Positions 25,733 through 34,283 are shown, counted from the first letter of the stretch. The stretch is 64,000 nucleotides of DNA from CBDBZX01 sp965213645 (GCA_965213645.1 CBDBZX010000002.1:868001-932000); one strand, 5' to 3'. Translations and numbers: made by a program. The notes: generated by a model from the letters alone, not told the origin.

Positions 25733-26685
25733 CCGCGACGATGCGTGCGAATGACGCACTTGCCCTCGGCGCAAGCCTATATGTGCCTGCGACACACCCC
25801 GACCTCAGTGCGATCGGAAGAGGTCAAAAGTTCGCGCTCCGCTCGCTGATTTACTGTACAGAAGATGCAGTAGGCTTACATGAATTGCCCTATGCGCTGC
25901 GCAACTTGGCAAGGTCTCTGAGTGACCTCTCTCGAGACAGTGACGCCGCTCCCATGCGTTTTGTACGGGTTCGAAATACAGAGGTCATGCGCCACGTGAT
26001 GCACATGGACACCTCCGCGCTGCACGGTTTGGTTTTGCCGAAAGTCACGGCGGAGAATTTGCAGGATTATCTCGACCTCTTGCCCTCTGAGAGCCACCTT
26101 TCACTGATGCTCACGTTAGAAACGCAAGAGGTCTTCAGCGACCTCTCTATGTCGCGGCTTAGGGATAGGTTACTCGAGCCCCACATCAAAAGCCGCATCC
26201 TCTCCTTACGTATCGGCGGCAACGACCTCTTAAACCTGCTCAGCTTGCGCCGCGAGCGCGGAGTGCTGCTCTACGATACACCTCTTGCGCACGCCGCTGA
26301 TCGCCTCGTCACCCTCTTCAAGCCCTTCGGTTTCAACTTGAGTGCGCCTGTCTACGACGCTATCAACGACCCCGTGACATTGACCAGAGAAACGCAACTC
26401 GACTTGCAACACGGGCTCTTCGGCAAAACCGCCATCCACCCTGAACAAATCCCCGTCATCGAAGCGTGCTACCAAGTTGGGGCGCAGGAGTGGGAGACGG
26501 CGCAAGCCATTCTCGAGGCAGACGCGCCCGCCGTTTTCTTGCGCAACGGGCGGCTCTGTGAGCCGAGCACGCATAAACGGTGGGCAGAGCAAATCGTTCA
26601 AAGAGCGGCGTATTATGGTCTCAAGGTGACGCCTTTAAGTGCAGAGGAACGGCAGCACGATTTCATTTCGGTGAATGCTATGTAG
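25729..26685 (+). CDS. HpcH/HpaI-type C-C lyase, Ter cluster
   Basis: A 318-residue TIM-barrel protein of the HpcH/HpaI aldolase-citrate lyase superfamily. Visible are RFVRVRNTEVMRHV, LHGLVLPKV, the acidic metal ligand in LMLTLETQEVFSD, and a GGNDLLNLL segment. The ATG at 25729 overlaps the previous stop (ATGA), closing the five-gene biosynthetic block. Ter-linked members are thought to cleave or join a C-C bond in the pathway product; the substrate is unknown. Confidence 0.78.
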   Translation: MTATMRANDALALGASLYVPATHPDLSAIGRGQKFALRSLIYCTEDAVGLHELPYALRNLARSLSDLSRDSDAAPMRFVRVRNTEVMRHVMHMDTSALHGLVLPKVTAENLQDYLDLLPSESHLSLMLTLETQEVFSDLSMSRLRDRLLEPHIKSRILSLRIGGNDLLNLLSLRRERGVLLYDTPLAHAADRLVTLFKPFGFNLSAPVYDAINDPVTLTRETQLDLQHGLFGKTAIHPEQIPVIEACYQVGAQEWETAQAILEADAPAVFLRNGRLCEPSTHKRWAEQIVQRAAYYGLKVTPLSAEERQHDFISVNAM

Positions 26686-26694
26686 AGGTTGAGA

Positions 26695-26750
26695 AGCGAT
26701 TAGCTCTTAGCCTTTAGGTATTAGCTAAAAACTAATCGCTAACAGCTTTT
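26695..26750 (+). terminator. Long hairpin between the Ter enzyme block and the terD genes
   Basis: AGCGATTAG at 26695-26703 pairs with CTAATCGCT at 26732-26740, with further partial pairing inside, then AACAGCTTTT. It may separate the enzyme operon from the first terD gene. A second inverted pair, CCCGAAGGG/CCCTTCGGG, follows at about 26768-26805. Confidence 0.45.
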
Positions 26751-26952
26751 CCTGAAGTCCAGTTATACCCGAAGGGCTTATGAAGTTTTGCCTTCCCTTC
26801 GGGAAACTCCGTAACCGGCAAGCAGGGCTGGATGAACGATGCTGACTAGCTGACATGCTCAACCCTAATACCTGCAACATTTTCAACTGCGGGTTTGTAC
26901 TAAGCTAATGATAACGTCAATCTATAAGGTCATTGAGATTCAAGGAGGAAAC

Positions 26953-27528
26953 ATGGCAGTCAACTTGCAAAAAGGTGGTAACGTCTCGCTCACCAAGTCG
27001 GAGCCGGGGCTCAAGAAAATTAACGTGGGCTTGGGTTGGGACTTGCGGGCGACGGACGGCGCGGACTTCGACCTCGACGCGAGCGCGTTCTTGCTCGCTG
27101 AGAGTGGCAAAGTGCGAAATGACCAGGACTTCATCTTTTACAACAACGCTAAGAGCAGTGACGGCGCGGTGGAGCACTTGGGCGACAACCGCACGGGCGA
27201 AGGCGAAGGCGATGATGAGGTTGTCGCGGTGAATTTAGAAGGTGTCCCTGCGGATGTGCAAAAGGTCGTCGTCGCGGTGACGATTCACGAGGCGGAAACG
27301 CGCCGTCAGAACTTTGGGATGGTGCAGAGCGCGTTTATCCGTGTGGTGAACGCCGACAACAACAACGAAATCGCCCGCTATGACCTCTCGGAAGACGCCA
27401 GCACCGAGGCGGCGATGGTGTTTGGCGAGGTCTATCGGCACAACGGCGAGTGGAAGTTTCGCGCGGTGGGTCAAGGGTTTAATGGTGGGCTAGGACCGTT
27501 GGCGTCTTCCTATGGGGTGAACGCTTAG
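26953..27528 (+). CDS. terD: TerD-family protein (first copy)
   Basis: A 191-residue TerD domain protein. TerD proteins bind calcium and are linked to tellurite, oxidative and phage stress. The calcium-site motifs are intact: DFDLDASAFLL near residues 37-47 and GDNRTGEGEGDDE near residues 77-89. ATG 26953 follows AAGGAGG at ideal spacing; a start at 26908 would add 15 unlikely residues. The second TerD copy (27722) is closely similar, suggesting a recent duplication. Confidence 0.92.
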   Translation: MAVNLQKGGNVSLTKSEPGLKKINVGLGWDLRATDGADFDLDASAFLLAESGKVRNDQDFIFYNNAKSSDGAVEHLGDNRTGEGEGDDEVVAVNLEGVPADVQKVVVAVTIHEAETRRQNFGMVQSAFIRVVNADNNNEIARYDLSEDASTEAAMVFGEVYRHNGEWKFRAVGQGFNGGLGPLASSYGVNA

Positions 27529-27540
27529 ATGTAGAAAGCA

Positions 27541-27585
27541 ATCCAGTCGAGCTGGTTATGTAATCTTGCGAAGCAAACGAACGGT
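27541..27585. repeat. 45-bp dispersed repeat (family E), copy 2
   Basis: ATCCAGTCGAGCTGGTTATG through AAACGAACGGT, the inverted counterpart of 16060-16104. It begins 12 bases after a terD stop and runs straight into a family A palindromic spacer. Confidence 0.65.
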
Positions 27586-27650
27586 GAGCAATGAGTTAAA
27601 AGCAATGAGTCTAAAGGTTTTCACTCATTGCTCGGAACTCGTTGCTCTCC
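27585..27650. repeat. Palindromic spacer repeat (family A), copy 1
   Basis: GAGCAATGAGTTAAAAGCAA and its complement GAAAACC...ACTCATTGCTC form a long imperfect hairpin. The same units occur at 31047-31117 (inverted), 46063-46138 and 62635-62722, always in 3' intergenic regions. Confidence 0.6.
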
Positions 27651-27721
27651 TAGAAGCATTAACGCATCCTTAACGCACTTTCTAAATAATCGTTAAAATT
27701 AAAACTCGAGAGGAGCACAAC

Positions 27722-28300
27722 ATGGCAGTCAGTCTACAAAAAGGTGGCAACGTCAGTCTCAGCAAGGAAGACCCGAACTTAAAGAGCGCGATGGTTGGTC
27801 TAGGGTGGGACGTGCGCAGCACGGACGGCTCGGACTTTGACCTCGACGCGAGCGTCTTCTTGTTGAACGAGTCGGGCAAGATTCGCAGTGATCAGGATTT
27901 CATCTTCTACAACAATCTCAAAAGCAGTGACGGCTCCGTCGAGCACACGGGCGACAACCGCACGGGCGAGGGCGAAGGGGACGACGAAGCGATTAAAGTC
28001 CAACTTCCGAGCGTGCCAAACGACGTGCAGAAGCTCGTTGTCGCGGTGACGATTCACGACGCGGACTCGCGCAAGCAGAACTTCGGCATGGTGCAAAACG
28101 CCTTTATCCGCGTGGTCAACGCTGAAAGCAATAACGAAATCACCCGCTACGACCTCTCCGAAGACGCCAGCACCGAGACGGCGATGATTTTCGGCGAGCT
28201 GTACCGCCACAACAACGAGTGGAAGTTTCGCGCTGTCGGACAAGGATATAATGGCGGTCTGGGCCCGTTGGCGAAAAACTTCGGCGTGAACGTAGGGTAG
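27722..28300 (+). CDS. terD: TerD-family protein (second copy)
   Basis: A 192-residue TerD protein closely similar to the preceding one along its whole length. DFDLDASVFLL and GDNRTGEGEGDDEAI keep the calcium ligands. AGAGGAG precedes the ATG. The next gene begins 3 bases after its stop, so this and the following two genes form one transcription unit. The family is cytosolic and may assemble at membranes. Confidence 0.92.
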   Translation: MAVSLQKGGNVSLSKEDPNLKSAMVGLGWDVRSTDGSDFDLDASVFLLNESGKIRSDQDFIFYNNLKSSDGSVEHTGDNRTGEGEGDDEAIKVQLPSVPNDVQKLVVAVTIHDADSRKQNFGMVQNAFIRVVNAESNNEITRYDLSEDASTETAMIFGELYRHNNEWKFRAVGQGYNGGLGPLAKNFGVNVG

Positions 28301-28303
28301 CGG

Positions 28304-29869
28304 ATGAGCACCCTCGTTCGCGGACAGAAGACGAAACTGGGGGAAATTACGCGCAGTACGAACCTGCAAGTGGCGATGAGCAGCGACCGCAGTGACGCCG
28401 ACATCAGCGTGTTCGGGGTAGACTCGAGCGGTAAGCTCAGCGATGAGCGCTACTTCATCTTTTACAATCAGCTCAGCTCACCGGAGGGTGCCATCGTCGC
28501 GAGCCCGGCGAGTAGCGGCAGGGTCAACGTGAATGTTGACCTTACTAAATTACCGTCACAGGTACAGCGGCTTGTCTTCACCGTGACGGGTGAGCAGAGT
28601 GGACCTGGTAATGCGCAATTCACGCTCACGGGTTCAGATGGCGGTTACGCAACCTACAGCACCTCTTCCGCTGAGCTTTCAGGTGAAAAAGCGCTCATTC
28701 TCGCCGAGCTTTACCTCAAGGATGAGTGGCGGCTGGCGGCGGTAGGGCAGGGGTTTCAAGGGGGGTTGGAGGCACTGCTCGAGCACTTTGGTGGTCAGTC
28801 CGCCTCACCTCCTCCACCCCAACCGCCACAAGCGCAACCTAACTACCAGCCGCCCCCTCAGACCAATACGCAGTACGGGCAGCACACCGGACAGACCACG
28901 CCGCCGATGCCGAGCGTGCAGACCTCGAAGCCGAATATGCCGCCGGGTGCGAGCAACATCTCCTCGTCGGGAAGCTCAGGTTTCCAACAACAATCCACGC
29001 AGCAACAAAGGGCCGCTATGTCGGGCTCAGGGATGCAAGGGGCGGAGAGTATTCGGAGGAGCAGTGGACAGACTATGAATCAGGGCGGTAACGCCGACGT
29101 CATCGACTACCACATCTTCGGCGACGACATGCAGCTCGTCGAAGTCGAACTCGACCACGGCGAGTCCGTCCAAGCTGAAGTCGGCGCGATGATGTACATG
29201 GGCGACGGCATCAAGATGAATACAGGCATGGGCGGCGGTGACGGCGGCATCATGCAAGGGCTTTTAGGCGGTTTGCGAAGAGCGATTAGCGGCGAGAGCT
29301 TCTTCATCACCTCGTTTGTGCATCAGGGACAGGGCAAAGGGCACGTTGCGTTTGCCGCGCCTTATCCGGGGCGCATCGTTCCTTTAGACCTGAGCGAATT
29401 CGGTAACGAGTTCTTCTGTCAGAAAGATGCCTTTTTGTGTGCCGCGAAGGGTGTAGATATCAGCATCGCCTTTACCAAACGCATCGGCGCGGGCTTTTTT
29501 GGCGGTGAGGGTTTTATCCTCCAGCGGCTCAAAGGGGACGGACGCGCCTTTATCCACGCGGGCGGCGCAATCGTTCAGCGTGACCTCAAAGCAGGGGAGA
29601 CCTTACGTGTGGACACGGGTTGTCTAGTCGGGATGGCTCCCACGGTAGACTACGACATCCAGTTTATCGGCGGTTTTACGAACGCGCTCTTCGGCGGTGA
29701 AGGGCTCTTTATGGCGACGCTCAAAGGTCCGGGGCGTATCTACTTGCAGAGTTTACCCTTATCCAGACTCGCTGACAGGCTCAAGTCCGCACTCAGGCGG
29801 CAGACGGGCGAGCAGCGCGGCGCGGGCGGCACGGGTCTGCTGGGTGGACTCATCAGCGGAGATAGATAG
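28304..29869 (+). CDS. TerD-AIM24 fusion protein
   Basis: A 521-residue two-domain protein. Residues 1-165 are TerD-like (VFGVDSSGKLSDERYFIFYN) but lack the GDNRTGEGEGDDE calcium loop and the DxDLDAS pattern. A linker of about 100 residues (165-265), rich in Pro, Gln and Ser, follows. From about residue 268 there is an AIM24/TIGR00266 domain: glycine-rich VGAMMYMGDGIKMNTGMGGG, GESFFITSF, and IGGFTNALFGGEG at the end. AIM24-like domains form barrels and in mitochondria are tied to inner-membrane organisation. The fusion suggests a membrane- or assembly-linked role for the Ter complex; the role is inference. Confidence 0.85.
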   Translation: MSTLVRGQKTKLGEITRSTNLQVAMSSDRSDADISVFGVDSSGKLSDERYFIFYNQLSSPEGAIVASPASSGRVNVNVDLTKLPSQVQRLVFTVTGEQSGPGNAQFTLTGSDGGYATYSTSSAELSGEKALILAELYLKDEWRLAAVGQGFQGGLEALLEHFGGQSASPPPPQPPQAQPNYQPPPQTNTQYGQHTGQTTPPMPSVQTSKPNMPPGASNISSSGSSGFQQQSTQQQRAAMSGSGMQGAESIRRSSGQTMNQGGNADVIDYHIFGDDMQLVEVELDHGESVQAEVGAMMYMGDGIKMNTGMGGGDGGIMQGLLGGLRRAISGESFFITSFVHQGQGKGHVAFAAPYPGRIVPLDLSEFGNEFFCQKDAFLCAAKGVDISIAFTKRIGAGFFGGEGFILQRLKGDGRAFIHAGGAIVQRDLKAGETLRVDTGCLVGMAPTVDYDIQFIGGFTNALFGGEGLFMATLKGPGRIYLQSLPLSRLADRLKSALRRQTGEQRGAGGTGLLGGLISGDR

Positions 29870-29885
29870 TGAAGACAGGTAAGGT

Positions 29886-31046
29886 GTGACTCAGACGTTC
29901 GTACGTGGTCAAAAAAGTAAGTTAAGTGCGTTGACGAGTGAGAAGCGCCTCGAGCTAGGCGTCGGCTTGTCCAGCCAGGTTCCCGGCGATATGGACGTGA
30001 GCCTCTTTGGAGTGGACGCCAACGGCAAGCTCTCCGATGACCGCTACTTCATCTTTTACAACCAGAAGCGCAGCCCCGAGGGGGCGTTAGAGTCGTTGGG
30101 CGGAAATATGCTCGAGCGCGAGCAGTTCCGCCTTGACTTAGACCAACTTCCCGCGACGATTGACCGACTTATCCTCACGGTGTCGCTGGACGGTACGGGC
30201 AGCATGAACGGTTTGAACAGCGGTTACGTCCGTATCAGCGCTTCGGAGCAAGAGGTGATGCGCTTTGAATTTTCGGGTCAGGATTTCTCGAGTGAGAAAG
30301 CCATCATCCTCGCTGAAATCTACCGTAAAGGAGAGTGGCGTGTCTCTGCTGTTGGACAAGGATTTAACGGTGGACTGAGCGCTCTACTCGCTCATTTTGG
30401 CGGGGAAGAGATTAAATCCGAAGCGCAGCCTGAGCCAGAACCCGCACCGCCTCCACCCGCAGTTAATCTGAGCAAAGTCACCCTAGAGAAACGCGGCGAC
30501 CAGCAGCGCGTCAACCTCAGCAAACGCGGCGCGAATCAAGTCCACGTCAACCTCAACTGGCAGAGTCCCGAAAAGCGCCGCTTCGCTCAGAAAGCGCCCG
30601 ACCTCGACTTGGGCTGCATGTTTATGATGCAAGACGGCGACTCGCACGTGATTCAGCCTGTCGGTAACTACTTTGGCTCGAGGGACGACTCGCCCTATAT
30701 CCTCCTGGACAAAGACGACCGTAGCGGCGCATCACAAGACGGTGAAAACTTGACCATCTTCCGCCCCGACCTCATCGACAAGGTCATGGTGTTTACCTTC
30801 ATCTATGAGGGCGCACGCGGCTTCGGTGAGGTCAACGCGCGGCTCAGCCTCACCGACCCCAACGGGCGTGAAATCGTCATCAACTTAGATAACCCCGACC
30901 CTAAGCGCACCTTCTGCGCCATCTGCACCATCGAAAACCGCCAAGGCGACGTTCTGATCACCAAAGAGGAGCGCTACTTTAAGGGACACCGGGAAGCAGA
31001 TGAACACTATGGGTTTGGGTTTAATTGGAGAGCGGGTAGAAAGTAG
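29886..31046 (+). CDS. TerD-TerA-like two-domain protein
   Basis: A 386-residue protein starting at GTG. Residues 1-175 are a TerD-like domain (GDMDVSLFGVDANGKLSDDR) without a full calcium loop. A proline-rich hinge follows, then a TerA-like C-terminal domain (about 195-386) with LDLGCMFMMQDGDSHVIQPVGN, YILLDKDDRSG and KVMVFTFIYEGA. It lies 16 bases behind the TerD-AIM24 gene. TerA proteins accompany TerD proteins in the classical terZABCDEF group. The GTG was chosen as the first codon of the conserved start TQTFVRGQKSKL, which parallels the preceding protein. Confidence 0.85.
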   Translation: MTQTFVRGQKSKLSALTSEKRLELGVGLSSQVPGDMDVSLFGVDANGKLSDDRYFIFYNQKRSPEGALESLGGNMLEREQFRLDLDQLPATIDRLILTVSLDGTGSMNGLNSGYVRISASEQEVMRFEFSGQDFSSEKAIILAEIYRKGEWRVSAVGQGFNGGLSALLAHFGGEEIKSEAQPEPEPAPPPPAVNLSKVTLEKRGDQQRVNLSKRGANQVHVNLNWQSPEKRRFAQKAPDLDLGCMFMMQDGDSHVIQPVGNYFGSRDDSPYILLDKDDRSGASQDGENLTIFRPDLIDKVMVFTFIYEGARGFGEVNARLSLTDPNGREIVINLDNPDPKRTFCAICTIENRQGDVLITKEERYFKGHREADEHYGFGFNWRAGRK

Positions 31047-31117
31047 CGAGCAATGAGCAACGAGCAATGAGTGAAAACCTTTAGACTCATTGCTTTTAAC
31101 TCATTGCTCATTGCTTT
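31047..31117. repeat. Palindromic spacer repeat (family A), copy 2
   Basis: Immediately after the stop codon. AGCAATGAGCAACGAGCAAT and its complement CTCATTGCTCATTGCT frame a hairpin; the copy is inverted relative to 27585-27650. Confidence 0.6.
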
Positions 31118-31174
31118 CCAGATGACTTCCGCACCGCAGATAAATAGTTTTAGTCATCAACGAGAGGAAAAACT

Positions 31175-31753
31175 ATGAGCGTAAGTTTAAGCAAAGGACA
31201 AAAAATCAGCCTCGAGAAGGGCGGCAGCGGCTTGAAAGAGGTCGTGATGGGGCTCGGCTGGGACGCGAAGAAGTCGGGCGGCTTTTTCGGCTTTGGCAGC
31301 CGTGAGCAAGACATCGACTTGGACGCGAGCGCGGTTCTATTCAATGCGCAGAAGCAAAAGGTGGACGAGGTTTGGTTTCGCCAACTTCGCAGCCGCGATG
31401 GGAGCGTTGTTCACACGGGCGACAACCGCACGGGCGCGGGCGAAGGCGACGACGAGCAGATTATCGTGGATTTGAGCGGCGTGCCGAGCGAGGTTTCGAC
31501 GATTGTCTTTGTCGTCAACAGCTTTACGGGTGAGAATTTCTCGCAGATTGAGAACGCCTTTTGCCGTTTAGTGGATAAGAGCAGTGGCGAAGAGATCGCC
31601 CGCTTCGACCTCTCGGCGCAGGGGAACCACACCGCACAGATTATGACGAAAGTTTACCGTGAAGGGAGTGGGTGGCAGTTTCAAGCCATCGGACAGAACG
31701 CTTCGGGGCGGACGTTTGATAACCTGATGCCGTCGATTACGCCGCATCTTTAA
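31175..31753 (+). CDS. TerD/TerX-family protein (fifth TerD-domain gene)
   Basis: A 192-residue TerD domain protein, more diverged than the first two. It has an insertion GWDAKKSGGFFGFGSREQ before the acidic DIDLDASAVLF, then GDNRTGAGEGDDEQI, so both calcium motifs are kept. The end (SGRTFDNLMPSITPHL) matches the TerX/TerF-like subgroup. GAGAGGAAAA precedes the ATG. It has its own spacer upstream and could be expressed independently. Confidence 0.88.
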   Translation: MSVSLSKGQKISLEKGGSGLKEVVMGLGWDAKKSGGFFGFGSREQDIDLDASAVLFNAQKQKVDEVWFRQLRSRDGSVVHTGDNRTGAGEGDDEQIIVDLSGVPSEVSTIVFVVNSFTGENFSQIENAFCRLVDKSSGEEIARFDLSAQGNHTAQIMTKVYREGSGWQFQAIGQNASGRTFDNLMPSITPHL

Positions 31754-31770
31754 GCATTTCAGCTAGTCAG

Positions 31771-31876
31771 CTAAGTAGAGGTGTGAAAATAATCTAAACC
31801 AAAAAAGTTCGCGGTTCTTGCCTCGAGCATAAAACTTCAGCAAAATGGTTTAGGTTATTTGGACCGAAGCACTTAG
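31771..31876. mobile_element. About 105-bp inverted-repeat element (family D), copy 2
   Basis: Nearly identical to 15937-16042. It is bounded by CTAAGTAGAGG and CGAAGCACTTAG, with the inner inverted pair AAATAATCTAAACCA / TGGTTTAGGTTATTT. It lies directly downstream of the terX-like gene. Confidence 0.7.
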
Positions 31877-31907
31877 TCAGGAAAACCTGAAATGCTGACT
31901 AGCTGAA

Positions 31908-31951
31908 ATCCAGTCAAGCTGGTAGCTTTAGCCTCCGCAGGAACGAACGGT
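31908..31951. repeat. 45-bp dispersed repeat (family E), copy 3
   Basis: ATCCAGTCAAGCTGGTAG through GGAACGAACGGT, with the same ends as 27541-27585 and a different middle. Confidence 0.55.
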
Positions 31952-32029
31952 GCTGAAGTGCTATCCTTGCTGAGTTGCAAAACCTCTCCGTTTGAACGTT
32001 ACATAACTCCCTACCTCAAAGGACTCCAC

Positions 32030-33007
32030 GTGAATATTTTTCTTGCCTTCGGGCTCATTATTGCGGGCATCGTCTGTCTGTATTTTGGCGGCGACTACCT
32101 CATCGACAACGCGGCCAAGCTCGCCAAGTACTTCGGCGTCAGCACGCTTTTTATCGGTTTGACGGTGGTGGCGTTCGGGACGAGTGCGCCCGAACTCGCT
32201 GCTGCGCTGACGGCTGCTTTTCAGGGCGCGGACGACCTGGTGATGGGCAACATCATCGGTTCGAACATAGCCAACCTTGCGCTGGTGATGGGTATAGCAG
32301 CGCTTATCTATCCGCTGGCGACGACGAAGAGTTTCGTACGACGCGAAGTGCCCTTTATGATCGGGACGAGTCTTTTACTGCTTCTGCTAACCTTCGGCGC
32401 GGGAGACGATGGGCTGGCGCGGATTAATAGGCTCGAGGGCCTCCTCTTGTTCGGTTTGCTGGTTGGCTACGTCGTCGTCCTCCTGCGCAGTGACGAGCAG
32501 AGCGAAATCGAAGAGATGGCGAGCGAGTTAGAAGAGGTCGAAGGCGAGGGTATTGCTAAACCGCTCGTCTTCACAGCCGTCGGCGCGGCGCTGCTCGTCG
32601 CGGGTGCCCAGCTTTTGGTAGCAGGGGCGGTGGGCCTAGCGGAAGCGGCAGGTGTTCCCGAACGCATCATCGGCATCACGCTGGTTGCGGTAGGCACGAG
32701 TTTGCCCGAGTTGGCGGCGAGCGTTGCGGCGGCGCTTAAAAAAGAGGGTGATATTATTTTGGGCAATTTGGTGGGCTCGAATATCTTTAACGTGCTCTCG
32801 ATTATCGGCATCACCTCGATGATCGTGCCCCTCAACGTGCCGCCCGAACTTTACAGCGTGGACTTCTGGACGATGATCGGTGTCAGCGTCATCGTGGCAA
32901 TTTTCCTGACCTTGCGCATGAAGTTTACGCGGATTGAGGGACTCATCGTTTTAGCGGTCTATACGATTTATATTGGCTACATTGCGGTGGGCGTTTTGAA
33001 CGCTTAG
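32030..33007 (+). CDS. Calcium/sodium antiporter (CaCA family, YrbG type)
   Basis: A 325-residue membrane protein with ten hydrophobic segments and the two inverted alpha repeats of the cation/calcium exchangers: TVVAFGTSAPELAAALTAAF near residue 48 and LVAVGTSLPELAASVAAALK near residue 220, each followed by GN-IGSNI or GNLVGSNIFN. A central acidic loop (SEIEEMASELEEVEGEG) fits the cytosolic regulatory loop. The GTG at 32030 has AAAGGA at correct spacing; an upstream frame to 31958 runs into repeat sequence. Its position after the calcium-binding TerD genes suggests that it sets calcium levels for them. Confidence 0.88.
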   Translation: MNIFLAFGLIIAGIVCLYFGGDYLIDNAAKLAKYFGVSTLFIGLTVVAFGTSAPELAAALTAAFQGADDLVMGNIIGSNIANLALVMGIAALIYPLATTKSFVRREVPFMIGTSLLLLLLTFGAGDDGLARINRLEGLLLFGLLVGYVVVLLRSDEQSEIEEMASELEEVEGEGIAKPLVFTAVGAALLVAGAQLLVAGAVGLAEAAGVPERIIGITLVAVGTSLPELAASVAAALKKEGDIILGNLVGSNIFNVLSIIGITSMIVPLNVPPELYSVDFWTMIGVSVIVAIFLTLRMKFTRIEGLIVLAVYTIYIGYIAVGVLNA

Positions 33008-33149
33008 AGCCGTTGCAGGACAGGCAGTGGTTTTAAGTCAAATGCTGATGTACGCTTCTTCCGCCGCTTGTATGTGATGAGCAAGGGGCTGCAACCCTTG
33101 TTGAACCTCTGCATGGTTCCGAATAGCGCCACTACCCCTAAACTGAGCG

Positions 33150-33176
33150 CCCCCTCGAGTCTCGAGGGGGCTTTTC
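33150..33176 (+). terminator. Bidirectional terminator
   Basis: CCCCCTCGAG, one T, CTCGAGGGGG, then CTTTTC. It sits between the convergent antiporter and TRAP genes. The stem is made of two CTCGAG palindromes. Confidence 0.65.
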
Positions 33177-33185
33177 AAGTGTTAT

Positions 33186-34283
33186 TTAGCCTTCGCTGTT
33201 CTCCGCGTTACGGTAGACGTAATTCTGGAAAGCGTACTCGCCAACTCGACTCCAGTCGCGAATCGCGCCACGGAATTCTAAGTAGTTCTGGTAGACCTGG
33301 TTGTAGAAGTCGTTGCTGGCGGCGGTCTCCTCGTGGATGGCGTCCATCGCCTCCTCTAAAGCCACCAAGACCTCATCGGGGAAGGTGCGAAGCTGTGCGC
33401 CCGCCTCGACCAAGCGGTTGAGCGCGGGGCCGTTCTTGGCGTCGTAATCTGCGAGCATCTGCAAGTTGGCCCTTGACGAGGCTTTTTGAATGGCCTGCTG
33501 AATGTCGGCAGGCAAGCCTTCGTATTCGCTCAGATTGATGTACGTCGCGAGTGTGGGGCCGGGCTCGTGCCAGCCGGGGGCGTAGTAAAACTGCGCAGCG
33601 GTGTTGAGGCCCAAAATCTCGTCGTCGTAAGGGCCGACCCACTCGGCGGCGTCAACCACACCTGTATCAAGGGCTAAGAAGACCTCGCCGCTAGGAATAT
33701 TCTGCACATTGGCACCCGCACGGGTCATCACTTGACCGCCCAAGCCGGGGATGCGCATGGTCAAGCCCTGCAAGTCGGCGGGCGTGTTGATCTCTTTATT
33801 GAACCAGCCGCCCATCTGCACGCCCGTGTTGCCTGCGGGAAAGGCGATAAGCCCGTCCCTTGCGTTGAGTTCGTTGTAAAGCTCTAAGCCGCCACCCTGA
33901 TAGAACCAAGCGTTGATCTGCTGCGCGTTAAGGCCGAAGGGCACCGTCGTGAAAAAGGCGTGCGTGGGGTCTTTGCCGACGTAGTAGTACGACGCCGTAT
34001 GGCCCATCACAAACGCGCCCGAGGAGACCGCGTCGTAGACCTCGAGTGCGCCGACCTGTGCGCCGCCCGGATAAACTTCAACCGTGACGTCGCCGTCGGT
34101 GAGTTCTTCCAAGTACGCCGCCGTGTTGAGCGCACCCCCATAAATGGTATCGAGCGAGGTGGGCCAAGAGGTGACCATCTCGAAGCTAAATGAGGACGAT
34201 TGCGCGTTGGCAAACATCAGCGGTGAGAGTGAGGAGCTAGCGGCAACCACACCAGCCTTTTTGAGAAAATCGCGACGTTTCAT
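33186..34283 (-). CDS. TRAP transporter solute-binding protein (DctP type) with Tat signal
   Basis: A 365-residue periplasmic binding protein of the DctP/TAXI-like family. It begins with a twin-arginine signal, MKRRDFLKKAGVVAASSSLS, with cleavage near ANA at about residue 28. Core features are PAGNTGVQMGGWFNKEINTP, LQGLTMRIPGLGGQVM and DAAEWVGPYDDEILGLN, typical of TRAP receptors for organic acids such as 2-oxo acids. GGAGG lies before the ATG. No DctQ or DctM membrane subunits are in the window, so its permease must be elsewhere. The Tat genes lie about 1.6 kb away. Confidence 0.88.
   Translation of the reverse strand: MKRRDFLKKAGVVAASSSLSPLMFANAQSSSFSFEMVTSWPTSLDTIYGGALNTAAYLEELTDGDVTVEVYPGGAQVGALEVYDAVSSGAFVMGHTASYYYVGKDPTHAFFTTVPFGLNAQQINAWFYQGGGLELYNELNARDGLIAFPAGNTGVQMGGWFNKEINTPADLQGLTMRIPGLGGQVMTRAGANVQNIPSGEVFLALDTGVVDAAEWVGPYDDEILGLNTAAQFYYAPGWHEPGPTLATYINLSEYEGLPADIQQAIQKASSRANLQMLADYDAKNGPALNRLVEAGAQLRTFPDEVLVALEEAMDAIHEETAASNDFYNQVYQNYLEFRGAIRDWSRVGEYAFQNYVYRNAENSEG

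Noticed and set aside
26908..26952. 15-residue N-terminal extension of the first TerD protein
   Set aside because: A perfect ribosome-binding site precedes ATG 26953, and TerD proteins begin at MAVNLQKG-like sequence.
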